Positions 54,487-64,000 of a stretch of 64,000 nt of DNA are shown piece by piece. The stretch lies in contig JADILM010000006.1 in NCBI GenBank assembly GCA_016617785.1, forward strand, positions 682,001 through 746,000, in the 5' to 3' direction. Positions within the stretch are counted from its first letter, which is position 1. The number at the start of each line of letters is the position of its first letter. This DNA is from Sporobolomyces roseus. Taxonomy: Eukaryota > Basidiomycota > Microbotryomycetes > Sporidiobolales > Sporidiobolaceae. A program made the position numbers and the translations under genes. The notes below the pieces were generated by a model. That model was not told the origin of the DNA. It did not search any database and was given only the letters and a program-made list of their open reading frames with translations.

Positions 54487-54567
54487 AATCACTCGAGAAA
54501 CCTTCTAGCAAGCCTAATATGACAACATGAAGTAAAAGAGAAAGAAAGTACTGAATACGAAAGAAAA

Positions 54568-56729
54568 CTAAATCCAAATCATTACTACTTTACTCCCATA
54601 CAAACTCTTCTCCCCTCCTCCTCCTGATCCTCCTCCTGCTGCACCATTACTCGTACTACTCCTTCTCGTCCCTCCTCCTTCTCCACCCGCATACCTCTCT
54701 CCTTCTCCTTCCCCGACCCCCGATTCTCCTCCACCAAGATGTTTCAACACGATCTCCAAAGTCCTCCACCCAATCCCATACTTCAAACAAATCTCATCAG
54801 TATGATGAGTCCCATCCAACATCATGGTTAAACTCGTCGGATAAATCGGAGCTGCATTGTTTGGGGAATCTTTCGATTCGTTCGAAGAGGCTCGAGAGGG
54901 GAGAGGGTTGAGAGTGGATAGGTTCGCGTCGGGTGCTGAATTGTGTCGGGTTGGAGGGAGTGAGTAGGTTGGATCCATTGATAATGAATCTTTTGTCGTT
55001 GCAGTTCGAGTCGGACCTTGACTTGAATAAGCTCGAGAGAAATCAGGTCGACTTTCTCTTGATTCTCCTCCTCCTCCTGTGATCTCTAATTTCAATCCTC
55101 GAGTTGTCACTTTCTCCTTTTCCTTCTCTTTCTCTTTAGATTTGAGGTTTGGGTGATCCAACCAGATTGGGACCGCGTAGACTCGACGCAAGAATCCTTT
55201 GATCACTCCAAATTGAACCATCCTTCTCACGTCGATGGGCAAGTCGTCTAGACCATGATCGTCGATCCAAGAGGAAATGGTGAGACCTGGTCGAAGGTGG
55301 GAATAGAACGAGAGGAGTGTCGAGAAGGGGACGGGAGTGGAATCACCTAAAGATTGAGAGTGAAGTCAGTCAGAGTTAAGAGTGAGAGACAGAGAGAGAG
55401 ATATGAACGGGAAGTCGAAGAGAATACGTAATTCTCGCATTCTGATCGCAAGTCGGCTCCTTGATCTTCCTCGTCTTCTTCCGTCGCGTGAGCGATTTCT
55501 GCGACATCTGCCAGAACCGTATAGCTGTTCGTGAACTGGAACAGGTCGACCAGGATCACTGCGTTGTAGTATCTAATAGCATCAGGACTCGTCAGTCGTT
55601 AAGATCGGAGCGGGAGGAAGAGGCTCGACGGACACGAGATGTTGGATACACATTCGAGCTAGGTAGAGGTCTACTTCGGCTAGTTCTGCGATCTTGCGCA
55701 CGTGATTCACTCCGTTGATGAAGCTACAGACCTGTTCATGTCGAGCGAGTGATAGTCAGCACTGCGGAAGCTCGAATGAGTGAAAGTTTTGAAGGAAAAA
55801 AAAACTCACCTTATAAAGTGTAACGTCCCAACTATAACTCTTCATCGATTCTAGTGCGGCCACTGCGATCGGTACATCCCACAACTTGACTTCGGGAGGG
55901 TTCGCATAAAACGGTAACAAGAACAAACTCAAATCGGTATCCAACAAACTGATACTCGTTTCCGAATAAGCGTTCAAATCCAAATACATCTGTTCCAACA
56001 AATTCGCCATTGAGAATTCTCCTTTCGGTGGGTTCGAGAGGAGTGAATGAGTTTGTTCCATTTGTCCCAACACTCTTCCCGCTTTCCAAACTACCGGTTC
56101 GTAAACTGACAATTCTGCGTCTCGTTCAAACACGAAACAGAGGTTGAAAATGAAGGCGTTCCGGTTGTAGACTTGTTTCGAATGGTGGTACTTTTCTTCG
56201 TCGACGATACGAGTGGGGAGTCCGAGGATCTTTGAGGTTCGAGTAGCTTTCGTGATTAGGTGTCCGCAGAGTTCGGGTTTCGGGATAACGAAATCGATGA
56301 CTGAGGAGAAATCGAATAGGACTGGCGTGGATCGTAGGACGGATTCACCACCTCCTCCTCCTCCTGCTGCCGGAGCTGGAGTCGTAGGGTTGAGAGGAGA
56401 ATCTTGAATTTCGTCTGGTTTCGATTGGGAGGACGAGTGAATCGAGGAAGAAGCGGAGGAGGAAGAAGGGGATTCGTTAGGAGTCTCGGGTCGAGATGGG
56501 AATGTTGATAAAGCAGTAGCTATTGAACCTTCTGGACATTGATGTAAAATCTTTGGACCAAATGTCGGATCGAACACAGCTGAGAAACGCACGCTCGGAT
56601 CGAAGTGAGCTCAAGAGTATAGGATCATAGGATAGGTATAGAGTGCTCACCATAGAAGCAAGCTACTAGTTTGGGTACGTATGAACCCGATTCCTCTTTC
56701 AATTGATCCCTCCGCGATAGAGCGGGCAT
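54568..56729 (-). CDS. NPR2: GATOR1/SEACIT subunit Npr2 (NPRL2)
   Basis: Part of the Npr2-Npr3-Iml1 complex that acts as GAP for the Rag-type GTPase Gtr1 and restrains TORC1 at the vacuole. Start ATG 56729 (M-P-A-L-S-R-R-D-Q), intron, then A-V-F-D-P-T-F-G-P-K-I-L-H-Q-C-P-E-G-S-I-A. Then a Ser/Pro-rich insert, D-F-S-S-V-I-D-F-V-I-P-K-P-E-L-C-G-H-L, R-N-A-F-I-F-N-L-C-F-V-F and Y-E-P-V-V-W-K-A-G-R-V-L, all typical. Later Y-L-A-R-M-C-I-Q-H-L-like and V-Y-A-V-P-I-W-L-D-H-P; the last exon contains a long Ser/Gly/Pro/Glu-rich insert with an E-K-E-K-E-K run before H-T-D-E-I-C-L-K-Y-G-I-G-W and ends V-V-M-I-W-I. About six introns. The stop lies only 81 bp from the stop of the RING gene. Confidence 0.92.
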
Positions 56730-56893
56730 ACCTTGCCTCCGCTTCCTATTTCTTAGAGTCTAACTTGTATAGCCTTGTTCGTAGTCGTGAAGAGTCGTTC
56801 GAAGCAGTGAGGAGTGAAGCGTAGATGATTAACCTCGAGAAAGTTCAGCGAACCCTTGATTGCCTTCTTTTCACTCTCGAATCAACGAACAAG

Positions 56894-57914
56894 ATGGCAG
56901 CACCACTGAGAACAGCGTTGAGATCTACTAGCATCCTCCTCAGCCGTCCTCAATCGATCGCGACCTCCACTCTCACTCTTCGCCCAATCTCATTAATCTC
57001 AAATTCTCCCTTCAACTCTTCTGCTTCAATCAAACAGCTTGCTGCTCGATCATTCTTTAGCTCACCGCGTGAGTCTACTATCGTCAATTGGAGCAGGAGA
57101 CCCGAGTCGTACTGATTTCATATTCTTCCTTTTGATCTATAAAAATCAGTTTCTCAACACGGTGGAAAGGGAAGACCGAAGCCAGGAGAAGGGTGAGCTC
57201 CGGAGAGTCCAACTCATCATCGGGTACTGAGCTGATGGATGGACGCGCTCGACTCACAGGATCACATTACATTTCAAGAAACCAAACGGAGAGATCGTAA
57301 CCTGTGAAGCGAATGAAGGGGACGACATTGTCGACGTATCATGGGAATACGATTTGGATATCGAGGGTACGTCTCATATCTCCCTTTACGAGGAATCCCT
57401 CGCAAAATCGACGAAACGGATCTCTGACTCTATTTTGCGACTCATAGCGGCATGCGAGAAATCAGTGGCTTGCTCTACTTGTCATGTGATCTTGGAGGAG
57501 GATGTTTACGATAAACTGGAGGAACCGGATGATGATGAGAACGTAAGTTGATGAACGAACCAGATCTCTCTCTGGCTCACGAAACTGACGAAATCCTGAG
57601 AATTCATCGCATGCAGGATATGCTTGATCTCGCTTTTGGATTGACGGATACGTGAGTCTCGGTTGTTCAAAGAAACAGTTCAATGTAGCAGCGAGGACTG
57701 ACTCTTCGCTCGTCCTCTCGAAACCCACAGTTCTCGATTGGGATGTCAAGTGAAAGTGACAAAGGATATGCAAGGAACAACAATCTCACTTCCTAGCGCA
57801 ACGAGGAATCTGAGAGTAGATGGTAAGTCGCTCCTCCTTTTCCCTCTTAACTTGAGCGTCCGAGACTGACTCTTTGATCGCTTGAGAACAGGATCGAAAC
57901 CCACTCCACACTAG
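56894..57914 (+). CDS. YAH1: Mitochondrial [2Fe-2S] ferredoxin Yah1 (adrenodoxin)
   Basis: Electron carrier for Fe-S cluster assembly, heme A and ubiquinone synthesis in the mitochondrial matrix. Start ATG 56894 (M-A-A-P-L-R-T-A-L-R-S-T-S), an Arg/Ser-rich presequence without acidic residues; an upstream in-frame ATG at 56825 would add an acidic stretch and is less likely. Exons give I-T-L-H-F-K-K-P-N-G, C-E-A-N-E-G-D-D-I-V-D-V, A-C-E-K-S-V-A-C-S-T-C-H-V-I-L with the C-x5-C-x2-C ligand trio, then D-M-L-D-L-A-F-G-L-T-D-T and, after an intron, S-R-L-G-C-Q-V with the fourth Cys. The end is R-V-D-G-S-K-P-T-P-H. Five to six introns. Divergent from NPR2 with 164 bp between starts. Confidence 0.93.
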
Positions 57915-58095
57915 TACTAGCCGATGTGCTAATATGATACATCCGCATCTCATCAAAGCCCGAACAGAAGCTGCGCTCTATGGGAAATTGGGAGAAGAAA
58001 GCGAGAAGATCGAGCTAGAAAGAGAGAGTATTGCAGGTGTGAGAGACAGATGAAGGGTTACAACAACAATGTAAGACAGCAGCAGACTCAATCAT

Positions 58096-61000
58096 TCAGT
58101 CTTGAATCACGACATTCCCAGCAAGCCAAGCTTCGAATCCATCATCTTCCTGTTCTTCCTCGACCGCCACACTTCCTCCAGCTCCTTTCTTCTCGCTAGT
58201 CCCCGCCTCGCTACTCGCCATGCTATCCTCCTCCTTCTCTCCGAATCCTATTCCGTTCCCGTGATCAGCATCGGCTTGCGATCCAGATGAAACATCTTCG
58301 AAAGATTTCGCCAACGCTAGCGCAGTGTCCAATTCGAGCTCATCTTCGTCTCCAGGTATCGCGTTCCCTCCTCCAGCGTCGTGTCCTCCCGATAGAGCAG
58401 TCAAATCGATCGCAGCGAAGAAGTCTCGATCTGAAGTTGAGGGTGAACGGAATAACGGTTCTTCTTCCTCTTCCCTCTCCGTCTCCTTCTCCTTCTCCTT
58501 TCCCTTTCCCTTCCCTCCATCAGATCCACCGACGTCTTGTCTCTTCCCAATTGGTTCATCCAGCTCGTCTTCCTCCGAACTCGAATCGAATTCTTTCAAA
58601 GATACTTTCGATGATCGATTCATCGCCAAAGTGGATTTGCTCGTGGTCGGATCTCTCTTCTTGACGACGTGAGGAGGTAGAAGACGAGGGACGAATAACT
58701 GGTTGGCGTTGTTCGTTGAAGAGGCGAAAGAGTCGGGGGAAGGAGGGGAAGGGTTCGAAACTACGACTTTCTTCTTTTGTAGATGCTTCTTCGTGATCTT
58801 GGATTGCTTCTGATAGTCTCCTGAAACGAGTTGATCGGGAGTGGGAAGCTCGAACTCGTCCTCCTCCTCGGGAGAAAGGTTGTGAGGTTTCGATTGATCA
58901 GTAGCAGATTTGGATTTCGTTTTCGTTACAACTCGACCTTGTGCGTCTTGAACGAGAGTGACTCCACTTGAAGCTGCCATAGGAATACGTTTCTTGTTCG
59001 AAGTCGAAGGAGTGTCGAAGGAGTTTGAGCGAGATGGGTTTGAGACTTTGCGTTTCTTGTTTGCGGGAGGTTTGCGAGGTGGTTTGTCGAGTCCTTCTCG
59101 GCAGCTGTGAGTTTTCGACTGATCAGCCTCGTCGATCGTGAGAAGCGACAGCAGAATGTAAGCTGACCAGAGATGTTTGCACTTCGTTTTATCCTTGCAA
59201 GCGTGATTGCATTCAAATTTCCCATCATCTCGTTGACGAGGTTCAACACTCTCTTCTTGATCTTCGTCGTCACTCGGTACGGGAGCTGTCAAGCTCAATG
59301 GGTCAGTGAAAGTGGGAAGAGAGGTCGAGAAAGGTCAAGGACGAACCGCTGCGCTTCTTGCTATTCTTGTTGGTGAGTGAAGGAGCCATCGATCGCTCAG
59401 TCGTTATTGAGGTAGCCTGTATGATTATCGAGATCAGCGCGTGTGGAGAAGTTGATTGGAGAGGAGACTTGCGGTAATTTCGATTTCGTTCGCGTCGGGT
59501 TCACTCGCTAGACCTGACAGGGGAAAGCTCGGTGAGTCGAGACGCTCAAATTGAGGGGAGCGAGATGGTACTCACTCGGAATCGGGAAGTCGGAAGCTCG
59601 TGTGCAAGGTCTGACATCTGCTCGAACTTCAGATCCAGCTGTACGAAGACGAGAAAGCTCAGTCTCATAACGTCTGCGGGCTCTTTGATCGCCATACCTA
59701 GTATGTCGCAAGAGACAGAAGTAACGACGCGTTGAGAGGGTTTGACGAGTATGACGGATACAGAGAAAGGTTTCATCGATCCTTTGAGAATAGCGGCGAG
59801 AGGACAACGACGGAATCTGTTGAACGAGAGCGAGTCATTAGTGCACGATTGGAAGAATTCGCAGTCGCTTGTACTCACTCGATGAAGTGACCGTCCGAAG
59901 TCAAGACTAGTACACTTGCATAGAGATTGATATTTGACTTTTTGACGATGGGAGCAGGTTTCGTCTTTTCCAGACTCAACTCAATCTTGACCTCTACTTC
60001 AACACCATCATCTCGAACCTCTTCGCTCTCAATATTCATGTAGACTTGGAACTTGGGGAACATCTTGGCTTGATCAGCGAGTTGAGAACCAAAGGGAGGT
60101 TTGCTGTTTGCAAGCTTTACGATCAGCTTACGCTAGAGCAGAGACATAGAGATTAGATGAATGTGCGCACCGATTTAGGATGAGCTCGAGTCGATCAGGC
60201 GGAGCAGCAGCGACATCGGCGAAAGAGCGGATTCCAGCGTCGACGAGAGCCTGTGAGAAACTACAGCGTCAGCCTCAACACACTTTACGAGCTTCATGGC
60301 GTGACCGCACCTTGTAGCCTATGCATGAAGTCAAGGAGAGTCAGTGAAGATCGTTCGCGAAGAGAACGAAGGCAACTTACTTTTCTCTCCGATTCCTTTC
60401 AACTGTCTCAAGACGAACGAGGTACCATCCCAGCACCTACCACTGAGCGAGCGAAGTCTGTACGACAGCTTGAATCAACGTGGCGCTCGAGCCGTTGAGC
60501 CGAGTCGAACTCACAATTCCATTGCGATTCGAGCAGAACCATCTTTGCGAAGAACGGCGAGATCGAACAAAGCTGTGAGCCAAGAGGGGCGCTCAGCAAG
60601 ACGAAGATGCTAAACGGCACTTGAGACCTCACCTTTGGCGATTCGAACAGCAGGAGACCAGATCGCGTTGATATCGAGTAAAGGATTGACAGAATCAGTC
60701 TTGATGTCGGTTCCTGGAATCCCTTCGAGAACGACTTGAATGAGGATCATGATCTATTTAAAGAAGTCAGTCAGCGGAAGCAGGTCTTGGTAGGTAGGGT
60801 AGGGAAGATTCAAGCTCACGCGATCGGCTGTAGACGCAACTTTCTCGGTTGGGAAACGAAGATTCTGTAAACAGCGAAACATTAGCTACTGATAACGCTC
60901 ATTGCCAAAGCCGAGTTCACCTTGTTGACCTTGGCGAGAACCTATAGGCTTCGCATTCGTTAGTTCGCGCGAAGGAAAGATAGTGAAAGAGGGAAGAAGC

Positions 61001-64000
61001 GTACGCTTTTTTCACCTTGACGAATCCTGAACGAGCTGAACTCTTCTGCTTTTGCGAGTGTCTCTAGTAGAGTACGCATGTTGACACCGTTCGACATGGA
61101 CTTGAGTGCGACGAAAGTCGGGTGAGAAATGTAGAAACGGCTCATCACTTCTCCATACTCTGCGATGATATTTCACAAGCTCAGCTCAAACCCGATCAGC
61201 TGCTAAATGCAAGAAGATGCTCACCGTTTGGAGCAAGTGATTCATCATCCTCTTCGGTGACGATACCTTCGCTAACGAGCTGCTTGATCGCTTCGACGCA
61301 GATCTCCTCGAGTCGAGCATCTGGAGAAAGTGTCGTAGAATTGGCGATAGCGTAGTAAGTCGGATTCTTCGTGATTCGGACGTAGAGGAAAGTCGAGTGA
61401 AGGAAACGAAGAGCAGTCTCTTGATCGGTGATAGCTAAAGACGACGGCTCTGTCAGTACGAAGAAGAGCGACAAAGAGGAGAGACGGCTCACTTCGTAGA
61501 GCGATTTCGGAGTTGATGTGCTCTGTCAAGTTCTTGTGGAGACTGTAATCCGATGGCAACAAGCAATCAGTTCGATTGCGATCGCCTACGGAGACTTCGA
61601 CTCACCAGCTCTCGAGATTTTTCTGTTCGATCAAAACACCGTTCAAATCAGCTGAGAGGAGCACAACTCTGTGAGACGCAGCGAGAGCGTACCTGTGCAT
61701 TGACTAGGTTCTCGTATCGATGCTGAGATTCCTTGTCCGTCATGATGCAAGCTAGACGACAGTCAAACTTGATCAGCGAAATGCGAACGAGGGGAGAAGC
61801 GAGACAGAGGAACGTACCAACTCCTAGTCTGTCGAACTGAGGTCTACCTGCACGACCTAACATCTGTAATATCTCCATATCTGGATACTCTGACATTCTT
61901 CCATCGGCGTAACCCTTTGTACCTCGAATGATCACCATTCGAGCGGGAAGATTGACACCGACCGCGAGCGTTGACGTAGAGCCTACATGAGCGGCTAGAG
62001 TAAGGTTAGAAGAGACGAACGAGGAGGAAATGAGAAGACTGACAGATGATACTGATCTTTCCCTCGAGGAAAAGTTTCTCGACGAGTTTTCGATCTTGCT
62101 GATCCATTCCAGCGTGATGAGTCGATACTCCGCTCTCGATGAGTGCAGCGAGTCGTTTGTCGTTGACGTTGAAAGAAGTACGAGGAGGTTTGGGCCAAGC
62201 GAGAGATGACATTCGAGAAGAGGAGGAGTTGAGCGTTTCTTTGTAATCCTTGACGAGCTGTTCAGCGGCTTCGAGACAGGATTTCCGAGTCGAGCAGAAG
62301 ATCAACACTGGGTTGCCGGATGAATGCTTCTTGATGATCTTGAAGAGTTCGGTGTTGAGAGTTTTGACGAATGCGAAATCGTTATTGTTCTTGTTGAATC
62401 CGTAGACGATTCTGTGAAGGAGATGTCGGGTGAAGCGACGGAACAAGAGCGTAGCTTCAGACGATCGACTCACTTCTGAAGAGGACATGGACGGAACTCG
62501 TCGCCGAATTCGAAGATTCTCGCAGGTCCACCTTCATCAGGATTACCTTTTCACGACCGAATCTCAGTACTCCTTCATCAGATGGAAGAACAATAGACTT
62601 ACTGAGCCATTCGGAGACATCTTTGATGTTCGGGACAGTAGCCGAAACAGCGACGAATCGCGTCGAGGTACCGAGAGTCTTCATTCGAGAAACGACGACT
62701 TCGAGAACAGCTCCTCTGACGTCGGCTCCTACAGAGTGAACCTCGTCGACACTATCGAGAACTTCCGATATCAGTCGATGTTGAGAGCGAGAGGAGGAAG
62801 AGGAAAGAGAGACGCACCAGAAGAGTCTAAGCTCGGAAAGCACAGGATCATGATCATGCCTGTAAGGATCAAGCCCGAAAGTCAGCATACTTCACGGAGA
62901 GCTGAATACGAGAGTGAACACTCACCATCTCCTGGTCAAGGCGTCCCATTTTTCCGGAGTAGTGACTATAATCCTCGAATTCGCAACCTCCCTCCAAATC
63001 GACGAACCTATCTCCGAGTCTCCCGTCAATTCAGTCACTTTCCATCCTAATCCAGTATCAAATTTCTTGTTCCAGTCGGATGCTCGCTCGGAACACAAGG
63101 ATTTCGTTGGAGCCTGTTTGACGAGAGAGCGTTTCAGCAATGCAAGAGAGAGAGAGAGAGGAAGAAGGGAAACGAACCATGTAGAGCACTTTCGATTGGC
63201 TTGAGGTAGAGGTACTGAAGAGTCGAAGAATGGCGAGCTCGAAGAGAACCTATCGAGGAGGACAGATGAGGGATTCGTTGGGGGGAGAAAAAAGAACGGG
63301 AGAGCTCACCGTTTTGCCTGCTCCTGTCGGAGCTGACACGACGACGTTCTCATCACTTCCGTAGACCTATATCGAAGAGCTCTTGTCAGCCAGCGCGAGG
63401 AGAAAGGATGAAGATGAGAACTTACTGAATCGAAACAGCAACTTTGAACCGCATTGAATACTCCGAATCGCCAAATCGAACGGAACGCATCGGCTGTAAA
63501 GCACACTCTCGACTATCAGCTCGATCTTTCGATGAGTAGAGAGACCGCTTACGCAATAGATTGATCGGTTTGAGTCTGATAGACTTTTTATCGACACCCG
63601 AGCGATTCGGATTCGAAGCGATTCGAGAGTAGCCACTGGTAGAAGCGTTGCGTACGTCTTGCGGGATGAGATCGTCGTAGTATTGGACTTGAGGCTCGTG
63701 GGTGACTGCTTGAGGACGTCGTTGAGGGAGATGATCTGTATAACAATGCTGATGATGAGCTCGAACCGATCACTCGTAACCAGCTCCGACGTACGTGCTT
63801 GTGGTCCACTTCCCATTTGCATCACTAATTCATCTAACCCCTCGTCTCCCCAGTACTCAGCTTCATCCGTCCCTATCGATCCTCGCCTTTCCAAAGCCCG
63901 ATAATTCCCCTGCACCTGATTCTGCTGCAACCTCGAGCTGTTCATTCCCTGTTGAGGCCTACTCCGAACATTCGACTGTGGAGGAAGATGAGTAGGAAGT
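58096..64000 (-). CDS. HFM1: Meiotic DNA helicase Mer3/Hfm1, 5' end beyond window
   Basis: Superfamily 2 Ski2-like helicase that stabilises crossover intermediates. Reads from beyond 64000. Motifs: [15 protein letters not shown] (Q-type motif, about 63430-63490), Walker [10 protein letters not shown] (about 63310-63336), T-T-P-E-K-W-D-A (about 62930), DEVH box (about 62731-62750), S-A-T-V-P-N (about 62635), [11 protein letters not shown] (about 61833-61866). A Sec63/Brl region follows. The final part has [14 protein letters not shown] then, across an intron, [10 protein letters not shown] (about 59085-59220), the zinc-binding signature of the family. The disordered tail ends G-N-V-V-I-Q-D at 58096. 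Many introns of 50-70 nt. The tail is much longer and more acidic than the helicase core suggests. Coordinates of individual exons not resolved. Confidence 0.9.

Noticed and set aside
58096..59298. Separate 400-codon acidic gene downstream of the helicase
   Set aside because: Its start carries [14 protein letters not shown] and, across an intron, [10 protein letters not shown], the C-terminal signature of Mer3/Hfm1. It is the last part of that gene.

Overview
The window is nuclear DNA of a fungus, almost certainly a basidiomycete. Genes are dense, on both strands, and broken by many short introns (mostly 45-90 nt, GTRNGT donors, CTGAC/CTAAC-like branch sites). The protein set is fungal throughout: RNA polymerase I and III accessory subunits, a CHORD/CS protein, an Alr/Mnr2 CorA transporter, a Yck-type casein kinase, Pep7, Npr2, Yah1 and Mer3/Hfm1. 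Proteins resembling the DUF7918 family, which I associate with basidiomycetes, are numerous. I cannot name the genus. No bacterial, phage, plasmid, CRISPR or transposase sequence is visible, and I found no rRNA or tRNA gene.

Layout. 1-14.2 kb: a large disordered protein running off the left edge (-), RPC31 (-), a CHORD/CS protein (+), an Inn1/Fic1-like C2 protein (+) and a large arrestin-fold protein (+). 14.6-21.2 kb: a four-gene block, DUF7918-like a(+), b(+), a Siw14/Oca-type pseudophosphatase c(-), and DUF7918-like d(+). 21.5-41.8 kb: RPA34, an unknown acidic protein, an F-box protein, the CorA transporter, two small unknowns, casein kinase I, an LEA2-type membrane protein, mitoribosomal mS35/Rsm24 and the FYVE protein Pep7. 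42.1-50.5 kb: one extra DUF7918-like gene e(-), then the same four-gene block in inverted orientation, d'(-) c'(+) b'(-) a'(-). 50.8-64 kb: Chm7 (ESCRT-III), a Zip3/HEI10-like RING protein, Npr2 (GATOR1), Yah1 (mitochondrial ferredoxin) and Mer3/Hfm1 (meiotic helicase, 5' end outside the window).

The main discovery is the pair of inverted 6.7-kb arms, 14,559-21,230 and 43,901-50,524, separated by 22.7 kb. Gene order, gene sizes and intergenic sizes match nearly base for base (a-b gap 474 vs 484; b-c gap 723 vs 723; c-d gap 84 vs 85), and all eight genes look intact. With gene e this makes seven DUF7918-like paralogues in 36 kb. Four of them end exactly in a SUMO-interaction-like motif (V-I-V/E-L-S-D-S-D/E-stop) after a coiled coil and basic segments carrying psi-K-x-E sites. 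The phosphatase-like partner has lost its catalytic Cys (now Asp) in both copies and shares an 84/85-bp, almost unchanged divergent promoter with d/d'. Together this looks like an undescribed, co-maintained gene module, possibly nuclear and SUMO-linked; that function is inference.

Also notable: Mer3 lies about 4 kb from a Zip3-like RING gene, the F-box gene appears to use a GC-AG intron, and several gene pairs share very short divergent promoters (RPC31/CHORD, RPA34/unknown, CHM7/RING, NPR2/YAH1).
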